Shown: positions 27,010 through 37,503, counted from the first letter of the stretch. The stretch: DNA of 64,000 bases from Ectopseudomonas composti (GCF_001567565.1 NZ_LSSW01000031.1:62001-126000), one strand, 5' to 3'. Made by a program: numbers and translations. Notes: generated from the sequence alone by a model not told the origin.

Positions 27010-28194
27010 ATGCACAACAACAAGATCGCCATCACTCGATTTCTGCCCCTGACCCTGGCTACAGCCGTCGCTCTGGCGACCGCGCAGCAGGCCGCCGCCG
27101 AGATCGTCCTGTACGACAAGGACGACACCACTTTCTCCACCGACGGCTACATCAACGCCTTCTACGTCAACAGCGACGTGGACCGTGATGGCGAGAAGTT
27201 CGACCGCCGCCAGTCGCGGGTGAAGATGGGCTTTCTGCCCAACTGGATCGGCTTCAACTTCGGCAAGCAGATCGACGATCTCAAACTGACCGGTCGCTCC
27301 TCGTTCTGGGTCACCATCAACGACAGCGAAACCAACGGCACCGACACCGCCATCGACGTGCGTCAGTTCTACGGCACCGTTTCCAGCCCGGAATGGGGCG
27401 AGGTGCTGGTGGGCAAGGACTTCGGCCTGTTCTCGCGCTCCAACATCTTCCTCGACGAGTTGCTGGCCGGTTACGGCAACGTGTCCGACACCCTGGGCCT
27501 GGTGGACGGCACCGGCGTGTCCTTCGGCAACATCGGTACCGGCTACCCGTACCCGTTCCCGACCTCGCAGATCACCTACCGCAACAACAACCTGGCCGAG
27601 GGCCTGCGCGTGGCGGTCGGCATCATGGACCCGGTCGACACCAACGACGACAGCGCCACCGGCAAGGCCTATCAGGAAAACCCGCGCTTCGAATCGGAAG
27701 TCAGCTACCAGTTCGAGGTGGGCGGCTCGACCATCTACACCTGGGTCAACGGTGCCTACCAGACCTCGGAAAACACCGACGATACGGTCGACAAGGTCAC
27801 CTCCAAGGGCCTCGGTTATGGCGTGCAGGCCAAGTTCGGCGGCCTGTCGCTGACCGGCTCGGGCTTCCAGGCCAAGGGCATCAACCCGTTCTTCACCAAC
27901 AACCTGGGCGAGCCGACCCTGCGTGACATCGACAGCGACGGCTACCTGCTGCAGGGCTCCTACTCCTGGGGCAAGAACCGCGTGGCGCTGTCCTACGGCA
28001 AGACCGAGGACGATGGCAACGGTCTGGGCGTGGCGGCGGATTACGAGACCCGTGGCATCGCCTACTTCCGCACCATCAACGACAACCTCAAGCTGGTCGC
28101 CGAATACAACCAGTACCAGATCGATGCCGCCGCCGGCAGCGGTCTGAACGAGGACACCGACACCTTCGCCGTGGGTGCCGTACTCAACTGGTAA
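27010..28194 (+). CDS. Outer-membrane porin
   Basis: 394 residues with a signal peptide (cleavage after QQAAA, about residue 30). The mature protein opens with EIVLYDKDDTTFSTDGYINAFY, has regular amphipathic strands, and ends in aromatic VLNW, as trimeric Gram-negative porins do. The repeated GKDFGLFSRSN and FRTINDN segments fit the porin_4 group. It lies between pqqF and nosP, so it may be the uptake pore for alcohols or acids used by the PQQ pathway (inference). A strong terminator follows at 28214-28244. Confidence 0.88.
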   Translation: MHNNKIAITRFLPLTLATAVALATAQQAAAEIVLYDKDDTTFSTDGYINAFYVNSDVDRDGEKFDRRQSRVKMGFLPNWIGFNFGKQIDDLKLTGRSSFWVTINDSETNGTDTAIDVRQFYGTVSSPEWGEVLVGKDFGLFSRSNIFLDELLAGYGNVSDTLGLVDGTGVSFGNIGTGYPYPFPTSQITYRNNNLAEGLRVAVGIMDPVDTNDDSATGKAYQENPRFESEVSYQFEVGGSTIYTWVNGAYQTSENTDDTVDKVTSKGLGYGVQAKFGGLSLTGSGFQAKGINPFFTNNLGEPTLRDIDSDGYLLQGSYSWGKNRVALSYGKTEDDGNGLGVAADYETRGIAYFRTINDNLKLVAEYNQYQIDAAAGSGLNEDTDTFAVGAVLNW

Positions 28195-28213
28195 GCCACG
28201 CGGCTTGTCGACG

Positions 28214-28244
28214 ACGGGAGGCCCAAGGGTCTCCCGTTCTTTTT
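28214..28244 (+). terminator. Intrinsic terminator of the porin gene
   Basis: A near-perfect stem ACGGGAG (28214-28220) with CTCCCGT (28231-28237), extended inward by CCC/GGG, is followed by TTCTTTTT. It lies 20 bases after the porin stop. Confidence 0.85.
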
Positions 28245-28266
28245 AGGGACTGAAAGGAAGAATCCA

Positions 28267-28659
28267 ATGATCGGACTCTGGAGCGAATCGGCGCAAACCT
28301 ACCTGCTGGTACTGGCGATCAGCACCACGCTGGTCTTCGCGCTGCCGATTTTCCTCGTACCGCTGACCTGGGCACGCCTGATGCGCTGGCGCATTCCCCA
28401 GGAAATCGATCTGGCGGTGTACTTCGGGCGCTGCCTGGGCGCCTTCATCCTGATTGTCGAGGCGCTGATGCTACGGGCGGCGCTGACCGGCGAAGCGCTG
28501 CACACCACCTTCGAGGTGCTGGCCGCCGTGGCCCTGCTGATGGTGGTGGTGCACGTGCATGGTGCGATCAGGCGCATCCAGCCGTGGACGGAAACCCTGG
28601 AGATCGGCTTCTACGTCGGGATGTTGGTATTGACCCTGATGTTCTGGCCGGCTCTGTAA
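28267..28659 (+). CDS. Small membrane protein of unknown function
   Basis: 130 residues with four hydrophobic segments at about residues 10-33, 50-72, 78-98 and 108-128; no signal peptide and no recognised family. AAGGAAG precedes the ATG. It lies just after the porin terminator and before a stretch of intergenic repeats. The position between porin and nosP is the only clue to its role. Confidence 0.7.
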   Translation: MIGLWSESAQTYLLVLAISTTLVFALPIFLVPLTWARLMRWRIPQEIDLAVYFGRCLGAFILIVEALMLRAALTGEALHTTFEVLAAVALLMVVVHVHGAIRRIQPWTETLEIGFYVGMLVLTLMFWPAL

Positions 28660-28664
28660 GAACG

Positions 28665-28790
28665 CTGGTGCGCACGGCACACCCTACTAAAGCTTGGCGG
28701 TGTCCCGGCCAGGGTGCGCCATGCGCACCAGCGATCCCGGCATGTGATAACAAACGGAGTAGCCCGGATGAAATCCGGGAACGTAACCCC
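28665..28790. repeat. Intergenic palindromic repeats
   Basis: GGTGCGCACGGCACACCCTAC (28669 on), AGGGTGCGCCATGCGCACC (28711 on) and GTAGCCCGGATGAAATCCGG (28760 on). The same two families recur at 32669-32826, 45677-45714, 50062 and in the 51-kb tandem array. They are genome-wide dispersed palindromes, probably without coding function. Confidence 0.7.
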
Positions 28791-28927
28791 CGATTGCCCT
28801 TGCCGCCCGGCGTACTGCTTCGCAAGTACGTCCTACGGATCGACTACCCAGTACTCAAGTAGCATGGGTCGGGCAGCGCCGGCTTCGTAGAATTTCCCCA
28901 TGACCAGCAGGTGTATTGGGGCGTGAT

Positions 28928-30091
28928 ATGGCCTTGCAACAGTCGGAAGGCGTGCTCAGCGCCGTATCCAGCACGAAGGACGTGGAACTGGCCGCCCAGG
29001 AACTGGCACGCCAGCTGATTCATCCCTATCTCGGTTTCGTGCTGTTCTTCTGCTCGGCCGAGTATGACCTCGACGGGCTCGGCCAGGCGCTGGAGGCCCA
29101 CTTCGGCGGGGTGAGCCTGGTCGGCTGTACCAGCGCTGGTGAGATCACGCCGCAGGGTTATGACCGTGGTTGCGTGGTGGCGCTGGGCTTCGACCTGCGC
29201 TGCTTCTCCATCGCCAGCGTGCTGATCGACGAGATGGAGCGCTTCAATCTGCTCGATGCGCAGCATCTGGTCGATGGCCTGGTCAAGGACTGCCGCAGCA
29301 ACGAGCTGGCCTCGATCAAGGGCCACAGCTTCGCCTTGACCCTGCTCGATGGCCTGTCCAGCCGTGAAGAATTGGTGCTCGGCGCGCTCAGTGCGGCATT
29401 GGGCAGCATCCCGCACTTCGGCGGCTCGGCCGGCGACGACAACCACCTGACTCACACCCACGTCTACCACGGCGGGCGCTTTCACAGCGGCGCGGCCGTG
29501 GTGGTGCTGTTCAACACCTGGCTGGAGTTCGAGGTGTTCAGCACCCACCACATTCAACCGCGTGTGGAAAAGCTGGTGGTGACCCGTGCCGATAGCGCCA
29601 CGCGCCGGGTGTACGAGCTCAATGCCGCGCCGGCCGCGCAGGAATATGCCGAGCTGATCGGTGTGCCGGTCGAGGCCCTGGATCTGCGGGCGTTCGCCGC
29701 CTATCCGCTGGCGGTGCGGATCAGCGATCACTACTATGTGCGCTCGATTCAGCAGGTGCATGACGACCTCAGCCTGACCTTCTACTGCGCGGTGGAGAAC
29801 GGCATCGTCCTCACCGCGATGCAGCCTGGCCCCTTGTTGCCCAATCTGCAGCAGCTGTTCGCCGGTCTGGAGCAGCGTCTCGGGCCGCTGCTGCTGACCA
29901 TCGGCTGCGACTGCTTCCTGCGTCGCCTGGAGATCGAAAACGATGGCGGCGTCGAGTCGGTCGCCACACTGCTGCGCGAGCAGCGGGTGATCGGCTTCAA
30001 CACCTACGGAGAGCAGTTCAATGGCATGCACATCAACCAGACCTTCACCGGTGTCGCCATTGGCCGACCTGTTGGGCGTGGCGAACGCTGA
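28928..30091 (+). CDS. nosP: NosP nitric-oxide sensing FIST-domain protein
   Basis: 387 residues with FIST N- and C-terminal domains: VSLVGCTSAGEITPQGYDRG near residues 63-82, HSFALTLLDGLSSREELVLGAL in the middle, and a final GCDCFLRRLEIE segment. NosP proteins bind haem and NO and inhibit the kinase NahK, which is encoded next, matching the PA1975-PA1976 pair of P. aeruginosa. A TTG four codons earlier is a weaker start; GGGG lies 6 bases before this ATG. Its 3' end overlaps the kinase gene by 71 bases. Confidence 0.88.
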   Translation: MALQQSEGVLSAVSSTKDVELAAQELARQLIHPYLGFVLFFCSAEYDLDGLGQALEAHFGGVSLVGCTSAGEITPQGYDRGCVVALGFDLRCFSIASVLIDEMERFNLLDAQHLVDGLVKDCRSNELASIKGHSFALTLLDGLSSREELVLGALSAALGSIPHFGGSAGDDNHLTHTHVYHGGRFHSGAAVVVLFNTWLEFEVFSTHHIQPRVEKLVVTRADSATRRVYELNAAPAAQEYAELIGVPVEALDLRAFAAYPLAVRISDHYYVRSIQQVHDDLSLTFYCAVENGIVLTAMQPGPLLPNLQQLFAGLEQRLGPLLLTIGCDCFLRRLEIENDGGVESVATLLREQRVIGFNTYGEQFNGMHINQTFTGVAIGRPVGRGER

Positions 30092-32663
30092 CTTGCAAGC
30101 CCGCTTCACGGCGCTGGAGCAGGAGAACGCCAAGCTCAAACGCATCAACGCCGCGCTGATCGAGCGGGTCGAGTCGATCCACTCCCGGGGCGATGATGCC
30201 TACGCGGCCTTCCAGCATTCGGTGGTGCTCTCCGAGCAGGTGCGTGAACGCACCGACGCGCTGAACCAGGCGATGGCCGAGCTGAAATCCAGCAACCAGC
30301 TGCTCAGCGATGCGCGGTTGCGTGCCGAGACCGCGCACCAGCACCTGATCGATGCCATCGAGAGCATCTCAGACGCCTTCGTGCTGTTCGACGATCGCCA
30401 GCGCATCGTGTTGTTCAACAGCCGTTTCAAGGCCCTGTGGGCACGCAGCCGCGCGCGCATCGGCACCGGCACGCGGCTGGAGGAAATTCGCCGCCTGAGT
30501 CGCAGCACCGGCCTGGTGGTGGAGGCGCAGCTGGGCAAGGAGGGCGAGCCGAGCCTGTTCCGTCTGCAGGACGGGCGCTGGGTGCAGGTCAGCGAGCGGC
30601 CGACCCGTGAGGGCGGCTTGGTAATCCTCTACACCGACATTACCGAGGTGAAGCAGAGCGAGGCGCTGCGCCGTGAGCAGGCACTGGCGCAGAAGTCGCG
30701 CCTGCTGCAGCGTGCGGTCGACAATCTGTCGCAGGGCATGGCCATGGTCAATGCCGAGGGCGCGCTGGAGCTGTGGAACCACCGCTTTCTCGAACTCTGC
30801 GGCCTGGCGCCGATCAACGCCCATCGCCCGTTCGCCGAGGTGATGGCGGAAAGCGAGCTGGAACCGCTGACCCCGGACAGCCGCGATGTCGGCGGCAAAC
30901 CACTGCGCCAGGTGGAAGTGCGCCTGTTCGACGGGCGCATGCTCGAGGTGCGCACCCATCCGCTGCCGACGGGCGGCTTCGTCAACACCTTCACCGACAT
31001 CACCGAGCGCCATCGCCAGGCCCAGGCGCTAAGCGACAGCGAGCGCTGGATCCGCCTGATCACCGACCACGTGCCGGCGCTGATCGCCTACCTGTCGGCC
31101 GATCTGGTCTATGAGTTCACCAACAAGGTCTACGAGGAATGGTACTGCTGGCCGCGCGGCGCCATGCTCGGCCAGAGCCTGCGCGAAGTGCACAGCGAAG
31201 AGCATTGCCAGCGCCTGGAACCCTACGTCGAACTGGCGCTGTCCGGCGAGAGCGTGACCTTCGAATTCGCCGAAACCAACCACAACGGCCAGGAGCGCTA
31301 CATGCTGCGTTCCTACGTGCCCAATCGCCAGGCCAGTGGCGAGGTGGTCGGCATCTTCGTGCTGATCCGCGATATCACCGAGCGGCGGCGTACCGCCGAG
31401 GCGCTGCATCAGGCTTACCAGCATCTGGAGCAGCGTGTGCGTGAACGCACCACCGAGCTGACCACGGTGAACGACCAACTGCGTCGCGAGATCGACGAGC
31501 GTACGCAGATGGAGGCGCGCCTGCGTGAAGCCAAGGGCGAGGCCGAGCAGGCCAACCTGTCCAAGACCAAGTTCCTCGCCGCCGTCAGCCATGACCTGCT
31601 GCAGCCGCTCAATGCCGCCCGGCTGTTCACCAGCGCCCTGCTGGAGAAGCGCGACCTTTCCGGCTGTGCGCCGCTGGTGCGCAACGTCAGCAACTCGCTG
31701 GAGGACGTCGAAAGCCTGCTGGGTACGCTGGTGGACATTTCCAAGCTCGATGCCGGGGTGATCAAGCCGGATATTGCGCCGTTCGCCGTCAGCGAGCTGC
31801 TGGAGAACCTGGCTGCCGAGTATCACCAGATCGCCCGCAGCGAAGGCCTGCGCCTGGATTATCTGCCCAGCTCGGCCCTGGTGCGCAGCGACGTGCAGCT
31901 GCTGGCGCGGATCCTGCGCAATTTCCTCAGCAACGCCATTCGCTACACCGCCAGCGGGCGCATCCTGCTGGGCTGTCGGCGGCGTGGCAACAGCCTGTCC
32001 ATCGAAGTCTGGGACACCGGTATCGGCATCGCCGAGGACAAGCTGGTGGAGGTATTTCAGGAGTTCAAGCGCGGCGACAACGTGCAGCGCAAGCAGGATC
32101 GCGGCCTGGGCCTGGGCCTGGCGATCGTCGACAAGATCGCGCGCATGCTCGGCCACCGCATCCGCGTGGCGTCGCAGCAGGGCAGGGGCTCGATGTTCGC
32201 CGTCGAGGTACCGCTGACCCGTCGCGCGCCGCGCGTGCGTGCCGTGCAGGAGTGCCCGGATCAGTTACTCGAGCGCCTCAGCGGTGCGCGGGTGTGGGTG
32301 CTGGATAACGATGCGGCGATCTGCGCTGGCATGCGCACGCTGCTCGAAGGCTGGGGTTGCCGGGTGGTCACCGCACTTTCCGAGGAAGACCTGGCGCGCC
32401 AGGTGGACAACTACCACGCCGAGGCCGACCTGCTGATCGCCGATTACCACCTCGACGACGGGCGCAATGGCCTCGACGCCGTGGCGCAGATCAACGCCCG
32501 GCGCAGCGCGCCGCTACCGGCGCTGATGATCACCGCCAACTACAGCAACGAACTCAAGCAGCAGATGCGCGAGCTGGGCCACAGCCTGCTGCACAAACCG
32601 GTGCGACCGATGAAGCTGAAGACGGCGATGAGTCATTTGATGGAGCGTGGTGCGGGGGCTTGA
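30021..32663 (+). CDS. nahK: NahK/ErcS' hybrid sensor histidine kinase
   Basis: 880 residues: an N-terminal coiled coil (about 20-110), three PAS-like segments (about 112-460), a second coiled coil, a HisKA domain with the phosphorylated His524 in VSHDLLQPLN, an HATPase domain with DRGLGLGLAIV, and a C-terminal receiver domain with LLIADYHLDD. The SHDLLQPLNAARLF style is that of the NahK/ErcS group. NahK responds to NO through NosP and feeds the HptB branch controlling biofilm; as ErcS' it is also tied to ethanol regulation. GGAGAG lies 7 bases before the ATG inside nosP, so translation is likely coupled. Confidence 0.9.
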   Translation: MACTSTRPSPVSPLADLLGVANADLQARFTALEQENAKLKRINAALIERVESIHSRGDDAYAAFQHSVVLSEQVRERTDALNQAMAELKSSNQLLSDARLRAETAHQHLIDAIESISDAFVLFDDRQRIVLFNSRFKALWARSRARIGTGTRLEEIRRLSRSTGLVVEAQLGKEGEPSLFRLQDGRWVQVSERPTREGGLVILYTDITEVKQSEALRREQALAQKSRLLQRAVDNLSQGMAMVNAEGALELWNHRFLELCGLAPINAHRPFAEVMAESELEPLTPDSRDVGGKPLRQVEVRLFDGRMLEVRTHPLPTGGFVNTFTDITERHRQAQALSDSERWIRLITDHVPALIAYLSADLVYEFTNKVYEEWYCWPRGAMLGQSLREVHSEEHCQRLEPYVELALSGESVTFEFAETNHNGQERYMLRSYVPNRQASGEVVGIFVLIRDITERRRTAEALHQAYQHLEQRVRERTTELTTVNDQLRREIDERTQMEARLREAKGEAEQANLSKTKFLAAVSHDLLQPLNAARLFTSALLEKRDLSGCAPLVRNVSNSLEDVESLLGTLVDISKLDAGVIKPDIAPFAVSELLENLAAEYHQIARSEGLRLDYLPSSALVRSDVQLLARILRNFLSNAIRYTASGRILLGCRRRGNSLSIEVWDTGIGIAEDKLVEVFQEFKRGDNVQRKQDRGLGLGLAIVDKIARMLGHRIRVASQQGRGSMFAVEVPLTRRAPRVRAVQECPDQLLERLSGARVWVLDNDAAICAGMRTLLEGWGCRVVTALSEEDLARQVDNYHAEADLLIADYHLDDGRNGLDAVAQINARRSAPLPALMITANYSNELKQQMRELGHSLLHKPVRPMKLKTAMSHLMERGAGA

Positions 32664-32668
32664 AGCCC

Positions 32669-32826
32669 GGTGCGCACGGCGCACCCTACGATGTACCCGC
32701 GTGATACCTACTGCGCAGGCGACCTCGATCCCGTAGGGTGCGCTGCGCGCACCGAAGCTGGCCCGTAGCCCGGATGCAATCCGGGAAGGATCATAGCGTT
32801 CTGCCCCGGATTGCATCCGGGCTACG
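32669..32826. repeat. Cluster of dispersed palindromes
   Basis: Two inverted copies of the GGTGCGCACGGCGCACCCTA type (32669-32690 and 32732-32753) are followed by an inverted pair of GTAGCCCGGATGCAATCCGG (32765-32786 and 32805-32826). They fill the gap between the convergent nahK and GNAT genes and may serve as a bidirectional transcription stop. Confidence 0.75.
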
Positions 32827-32840
32827 ATACGGGCACATCA

Positions 32841-33260
32841 TCAATCATCTGCGATCAGGCGTTTGCCCAGACTGACCGAGGCGTCGACCTTGTAGCCCAG
32901 CCGCTCGTAGAAGGCCAATGCTGCCGCGTTGCTGTCGCGCACCTGCAGGCTGAGTTTTGGGCAGCCCATGGCCAGCAACTGTTCTTCGATGTATGCCATC
33001 AGCTGACGGGCCAGGCCCTGCTGGCGTTGCTGCGGGCACACCGCGAGGTAGTTGACCCAGCCGCGATGCCCCTCGTAGCCGGCCATGGCCGAGGCCACCA
33101 GCTTGCCGTCGATCTCACCCACCAGAAACAGCTCGGGCTGCACCTGCAGCTTGCGCTGGATGTCCTTGTATGGATCGTTCCAGGGGCGGGTCAGGTCGCA
33201 GCGTTGCCAGAGGTCGACGATGGCAGCTTGGTCGGAGAGCTGGAAGGGGCGGATGTGCAT
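32841..33260 (-). CDS. GNAT acetyltransferase, YpeA-like
   Basis: 139 residues from an ATG with GGAG 7 bases upstream; the frame runs 12 codons further without a better start. The acetyl-CoA binding motif is VCPQQRQQGLARQLM (about residues 75-89), followed by AAALAFYERLGYKVD, typical of GNAT enzymes. The opening MHIRPFQLSDQAAIVDLWQR matches the YpeA group. The substrate is unknown. It lies between nahK and erbR, on the opposite strand to nahK. Confidence 0.85.
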   Translation of the reverse strand: MHIRPFQLSDQAAIVDLWQRCDLTRPWNDPYKDIQRKLQVQPELFLVGEIDGKLVASAMAGYEGHRGWVNYLAVCPQQRQQGLARQLMAYIEEQLLAMGCPKLSLQVRDSNAAALAFYERLGYKVDASVSLGKRLIADD

Positions 33261-33314
33261 GATGGGCTCCAATCGGTGAGCCCACCGTTTTAGCACAGGC
33301 CGATGAACTGGACG

Positions 33315-33980
33315 CTAGCGGCGCAGGTAGGAGGCGAAGTCAATATCGCCGGCGGAGAGAATCGCCTGCACCCGGTTATGCACGCCGAGTTTGCGCAGAA
33401 TGGCAGACACGTGGGCTTTGACGGTGGTTTCGGCGATATCCAGGCTGTAGGCGATCTGCTTGTTCGACTCGCCCTTGGTCATGCGTTCGAGCACCAGCAG
33501 TTGCTTGCGCGTCAGCGCCTGCAGCAGCTCCGGGGCGAAGCTGTGGTTGTCGTGGTGCTGGCGTGAGTTGCCGCTCTTCTGCGAACGGATGATGTCCGGC
33601 GGCAGGTAGACGTTGCCGTCGAGAATCTGCGCGATGGCGTCGGTCATCTGCGCCCGTGGCGATGACTTGGTGATGAAACCCACCGCGCCATAGGTGATGG
33701 CCTGCAGCACGATCTGCTTGTCCTGCTCGGCCGAGACGATCACCACCGGAATGGTCGGCGCCTCGTTGCGCAGGTTCATCAGCCCGCCCAGGCCGTGCAT
33801 GCCGGGCATGTTCAGGTCGAGCAGGATCAGGTCCAGGTCGTCATGGCTCTGGGTCAGCTCCAGGGCGCTGTCCAGGTCGGCGGTTTCCATGATCTCGCTG
33901 CCGGGAAAACCGTCGGCGATGACGTTGTGGATGGCTTCACGAAACAGCGGATGGTCGTCGGCAATCAGAATCTTGTACAT
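33315..33980 (-). CDS. erbR: ErbR/AgmR LuxR-type response regulator
   Basis: 221 residues: receiver domain with the phospho-acceptor Asp55 in LILLDLNMPG, and a C-terminal LuxR helix-turn-helix (LTRKQLLVLERMTKGESNKQ, then AETTVKAHVSAILRKLGVHN). Order and sequence match AgmR/ErbR (PedR2 in P. putida), which activates quinoprotein ethanol oxidation and pqq genes. The frame extends upstream to 34256, but the conserved MYKILIADDHPLF start is at 33980. It lies 23 bases after the CXXXCW gene and probably shares its promoter and upstream 16-bp box, which would make it autoregulated. Confidence 0.9.
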   Translation of the reverse strand: MYKILIADDHPLFREAIHNVIADGFPGSEIMETADLDSALELTQSHDDLDLILLDLNMPGMHGLGGLMNLRNEAPTIPVVIVSAEQDKQIVLQAITYGAVGFITKSSPRAQMTDAIAQILDGNVYLPPDIIRSQKSGNSRQHHDNHSFAPELLQALTRKQLLVLERMTKGESNKQIAYSLDIAETTVKAHVSAILRKLGVHNRVQAILSAGDIDFASYLRR

Positions 33981-34003
33981 GGCCTTGCACCTCGTTGTTG
34001 TGA

Positions 34004-34579
34004 TTATGGTGTGGCGGTGGGCATGAGGAAAGCAGCAGGCAGTTCGGCAGGTTGGGCGGGTACCAGCGGCAGGCCAGCCTGTTCCCAGGCATCGATGCCG
34101 TCGCGGTACCAGTAGAGCTGACGATAGCCCATGGCATGGGCGCGGCGTGCGGCGTTCCAGCTCAGCCAGCAGTCGGAGCGGCAGTAGAACACGAAGGGTT
34201 GGCGCACGTCGCCACCGCTCTGTTGGTGCAGGTAATGGGTGAAATAGCGCTGCCATTGCGGGGCCAGGTTGCCGTCACCGGCATTGGCCAGCCACAGGCT
34301 GCCGGGCAGGTTGGCGTGGGGGCTGTCCTCGACGAAACGGTCCTGTACGAAGGGGCGGCGGTAAACGTCGATCAGGCGGGTATCCGGGCGCTCGGCAAGG
34401 AGTTTCTGCAGGGCGGGGGTATCGACGATCTGTACGCCTTCCAGGCTGGCTGGCGTGGGGCTGCGGTACTGGCTGCTGCGATAGCCGTCGGCATCGAACA
34501 GGTCATCGGCACGCACGATGCAGACCAGCAGCAGGGAGGCGAGCATCAGGCCCGCTTGCACGGGCAGACGGTACTTCAT
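34004..34579 (-). CDS. PQQ-dependent catabolism-associated rhodanese-like protein
   Basis: 191 residues with a signal peptide (LLLVCIVRA, to about residue 24). The rhodanese-like fold has the signature FYCRSDCWLSWNAA, that is Cys-x-x-x-Cys-Trp, which marks the family known as the PQQ-associated CXXCW-motif protein. It is found only with PQQ alcohol-dehydrogenase loci; a role in periplasmic thiol or sulfur chemistry is assumed, not proven. Start chosen at the Met before the signal peptide. A 16-bp box lies 81 bases upstream. Confidence 0.85.
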   Translation of the reverse strand: MKYRLPVQAGLMLASLLLVCIVRADDLFDADGYRSSQYRSPTPASLEGVQIVDTPALQKLLAERPDTRLIDVYRRPFVQDRFVEDSPHANLPGSLWLANAGDGNLAPQWQRYFTHYLHQQSGGDVRQPFVFYCRSDCWLSWNAARRAHAMGYRQLYWYRDGIDAWEQAGLPLVPAQPAELPAAFLMPTATP

Positions 34580-34660
34580 GGCGAGGTCTCTACTTATTGT
34601 TGTGCCGGTATTACAGGCCATGGTCGCAGACTTGGGAATTCTACGATGGAGAGGAAAACC

Positions 34661-34676
34661 AGTACCAAAGTAGTAG
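34661..34676 (-). promoter_or_regulatory. 16-bp alcohol-locus box (CXXXCW-erbR operon)
   Basis: AGTACCAAAGTAGTAG as read on the plus strand. It matches the box at 38848-38863 in 14 of 16 positions and the exaB box in 12 of 16. It lies 81 bases before the start of the CXXXCW gene. A TAGAAT hexamer follows at 34638-34643 on the minus strand as a possible -10. Confidence 0.6.
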
Positions 34677-34681
34677 AAAGC

Positions 34682-35469
34682 TCATCCCGCCTTGCGCAGC
34701 GCCGCGTGTTGCGGGTTGAACGTGACCACGGCCAGCAGCGTCAGCAGGATGGTCAGGCCGGCGCAGATCAGCAGCGCCTCGAGGTGCAGGCGCAGGTACA
34801 GGGCGTTGCGCACCAGCTCCACGGCGTGGGTGAAGGGATTGGCCGCGCACAGCCAGTACAGCCATTCGCTGGACTCGCGCATCTTCCACAGCGGGTACAG
34901 CGCCGACGACAGGAAGAACATCGGGAAGATGACGAAATTCATCACTCCGGCGAAGTTCTCCAGCTGGCGAATGCCGTTGGACAAAAGCAGCCCCAGCGCG
35001 CTGAGCAGTAGCGCCACCAGCAGCAGCGCCGGCAGTGCGGCGAGCAGGCCCCAGGCCGGTGGTTGCACGCCATAGACCCAGGCGATGGCGAGGAAAGCAT
35101 AGACCTGCAGCAGCGAGATCAGCGCCGTGGCCAACAGCTTGGCCACCAGCAGGAAGGCGCGCGGCAGCGGGCTGGTGAGCAGCACGCGCATGCTGCCCAT
35201 CTCGCGGTCGTAGACCATCGACAGCGAGCCCTGCATGCCGTTGAACAGCAGGATCATGCAGGCCAGGCCCGGCACGATGTAGGTGTCGTAGGTGATGTAG
35301 GTGTCGTACGGCTCGATGATGGCGATGCCCAGCGCGGCGCGAAAACCGGCGGCGAACACCAGGAGCCACAGCAGCGGCCGCACCAGAGCACTGAGAAAGC
35401 GTGAGCGCTGCAGCACGAAGCGCAGCCATTCACGCAGGACGATGCCGCGCAGGCATTCCCAGTAGGCGG

Positions 35470-35473
<4 letters not shown>
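34682..35473 (-). CDS. PQQ-associated ABC transporter permease
   Basis: 263 residues of the ABC-2 type with six hydrophobic segments. Typical blocks are RPLLWLLVFAAGFRAALGI after the first amphipathic region and the C-terminal AANPFTHAVELVRNALYLRL. It is the membrane subunit of the transporter linked to alcohol PQQ systems (PedC-like). It overlaps the ATPase gene by 4 bases. The frame at 35429 on the same strand is only a shadow. Confidence 0.88.
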
Positions 35474-36338
<865 letters not shown>

Positions 36339-36342
<4 letters not shown>

Positions 36343-37304
36343 GGCGTCACCACCACGCCCCAGGGGTAGCGGCCGACCTTGATCGACTTGGTCACCTTGA
36401 GGCTGTCGACGTCGATCACTGACACGTCGCCGCTGACGCCGTTGGTGGTCAGCAGGCGCTTCTGATCCGGGGTGAATGCCAGGTGCCAGACGCGCCGGCC
36501 CACCAGCAGGTAGTCGAGAATCTCGTAGGTCCTGGCGTCCACCACGGCTACATGGTTGGCCGGGCCGAGGGCGATGAAGGCGTACTTGCCGTCGTCGCTC
36601 AGCCTGACGCCCACTGGCTGCACCTTGTCCGGGTGTACGCCCTTGATGGCGAACTTGAGCACCTTGAGCACCTGCCGCGAGTCCACGTCCAGCACCGTTA
36701 CCGTGCCGCCGATCTCAGCCGAGGCCCACAGGCGCTTGCCGTCCTTGTCGAACTCGACGTGACGCGGACGCTGGTCGACCAGGGTGTTGTCGACCAGTTG
36801 CTGGGTGCTGGTGTCGATCCAGTGCAGCATGTTGGTGGTTTCGCTGGTGTTGACGGCCCACTTGCCGTCCGGGCTCACCGCCATGCCTTCGGGCTCCACG
36901 CCCACGTCGATCTGCGCCAATACCTCGTCGCTCTGGGTGTCGACCACCGTGACCAGCGCATCGTCCTCGTTGGAGATGTACAGCCAGCGGTCGTTGGGGT
37001 GCAGGGCGAACTGCTCGGGGTCGGCGCCGGAGGGCAGCTCCTTGATGATCTTGCGCGTGGCCAGGTCCATTACCTGCACGCGATCCGAGTCGCTGGCGCA
37101 GATGTACAAGAGCTTGTTGTCGGAGGACAGCAGCAGCCCGCGTGGGCGCATGCCGACGTCGAGGGTGGCGGTGACTTCCAGGCTGTCGAGGTCGATGACG
37201 CTGATGCTGTCATCCTTCTCGTTGGTCACGTAGGCAGTGGCGGCCAGGGCCGAGTGGCAGGCCAGGCCGAAGGCGACAGCGCAGGCGAGACGGGTCAGGC
37301 GCAT
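36339..37304 (-). CDS. PQQ-associated YVTN beta-propeller protein
   Basis: 321 residues with a signal peptide (CHSALA, to about residue 21). Blades follow the YVTN pattern: AYVTNEKDDSISVIDLDSLE, then RGLLLSSDNKLLYIC, WLYISNEDDALVTVVDTQSD and so on, ending VTKSIKVGRYPWGVVVTP. It accompanies the PQQ-linked ABC system and is thought to be a periplasmic scaffold or quinoprotein helper. Its stop overlaps the ATPase start by 4 bases. Confidence 0.88.
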
Positions 37305-37357
37305 GGAGGATTCCTCTTGTTGTTATCGGGGCGACGGCCTTGGCCTGTGCGCTTGCT

Positions 37358-37442
37358 CCCCTCTCCCATTTATGGGAGAGGGGTCGGGGGAGAGGGCTGA
37401 AATCCCCCTCTCCCTAACCCTCTCCCCGGAGGGGCGAGGGGA
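37358..37442. repeat. CCCTCTCCC palindromic repeats
   Basis: A perfect hairpin CCCCTCTCCC (37358-37367) with GGGAGAGGGG (37374-37383) is followed by a second element around CCCTCTCCCTAACCCTCTCC (37406 on). It is a dispersed repeat common in gammaproteobacteria and lies between the ABC binding-protein gene and the propeller gene; it may dampen read-through. Confidence 0.7.
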
Positions 37443-37503
37443 CAGAATTTCTTTGCCTGCGGCCATCACCTTCCGCAGGACAATCGTGCTGAATGTTGGG
37501 CCG

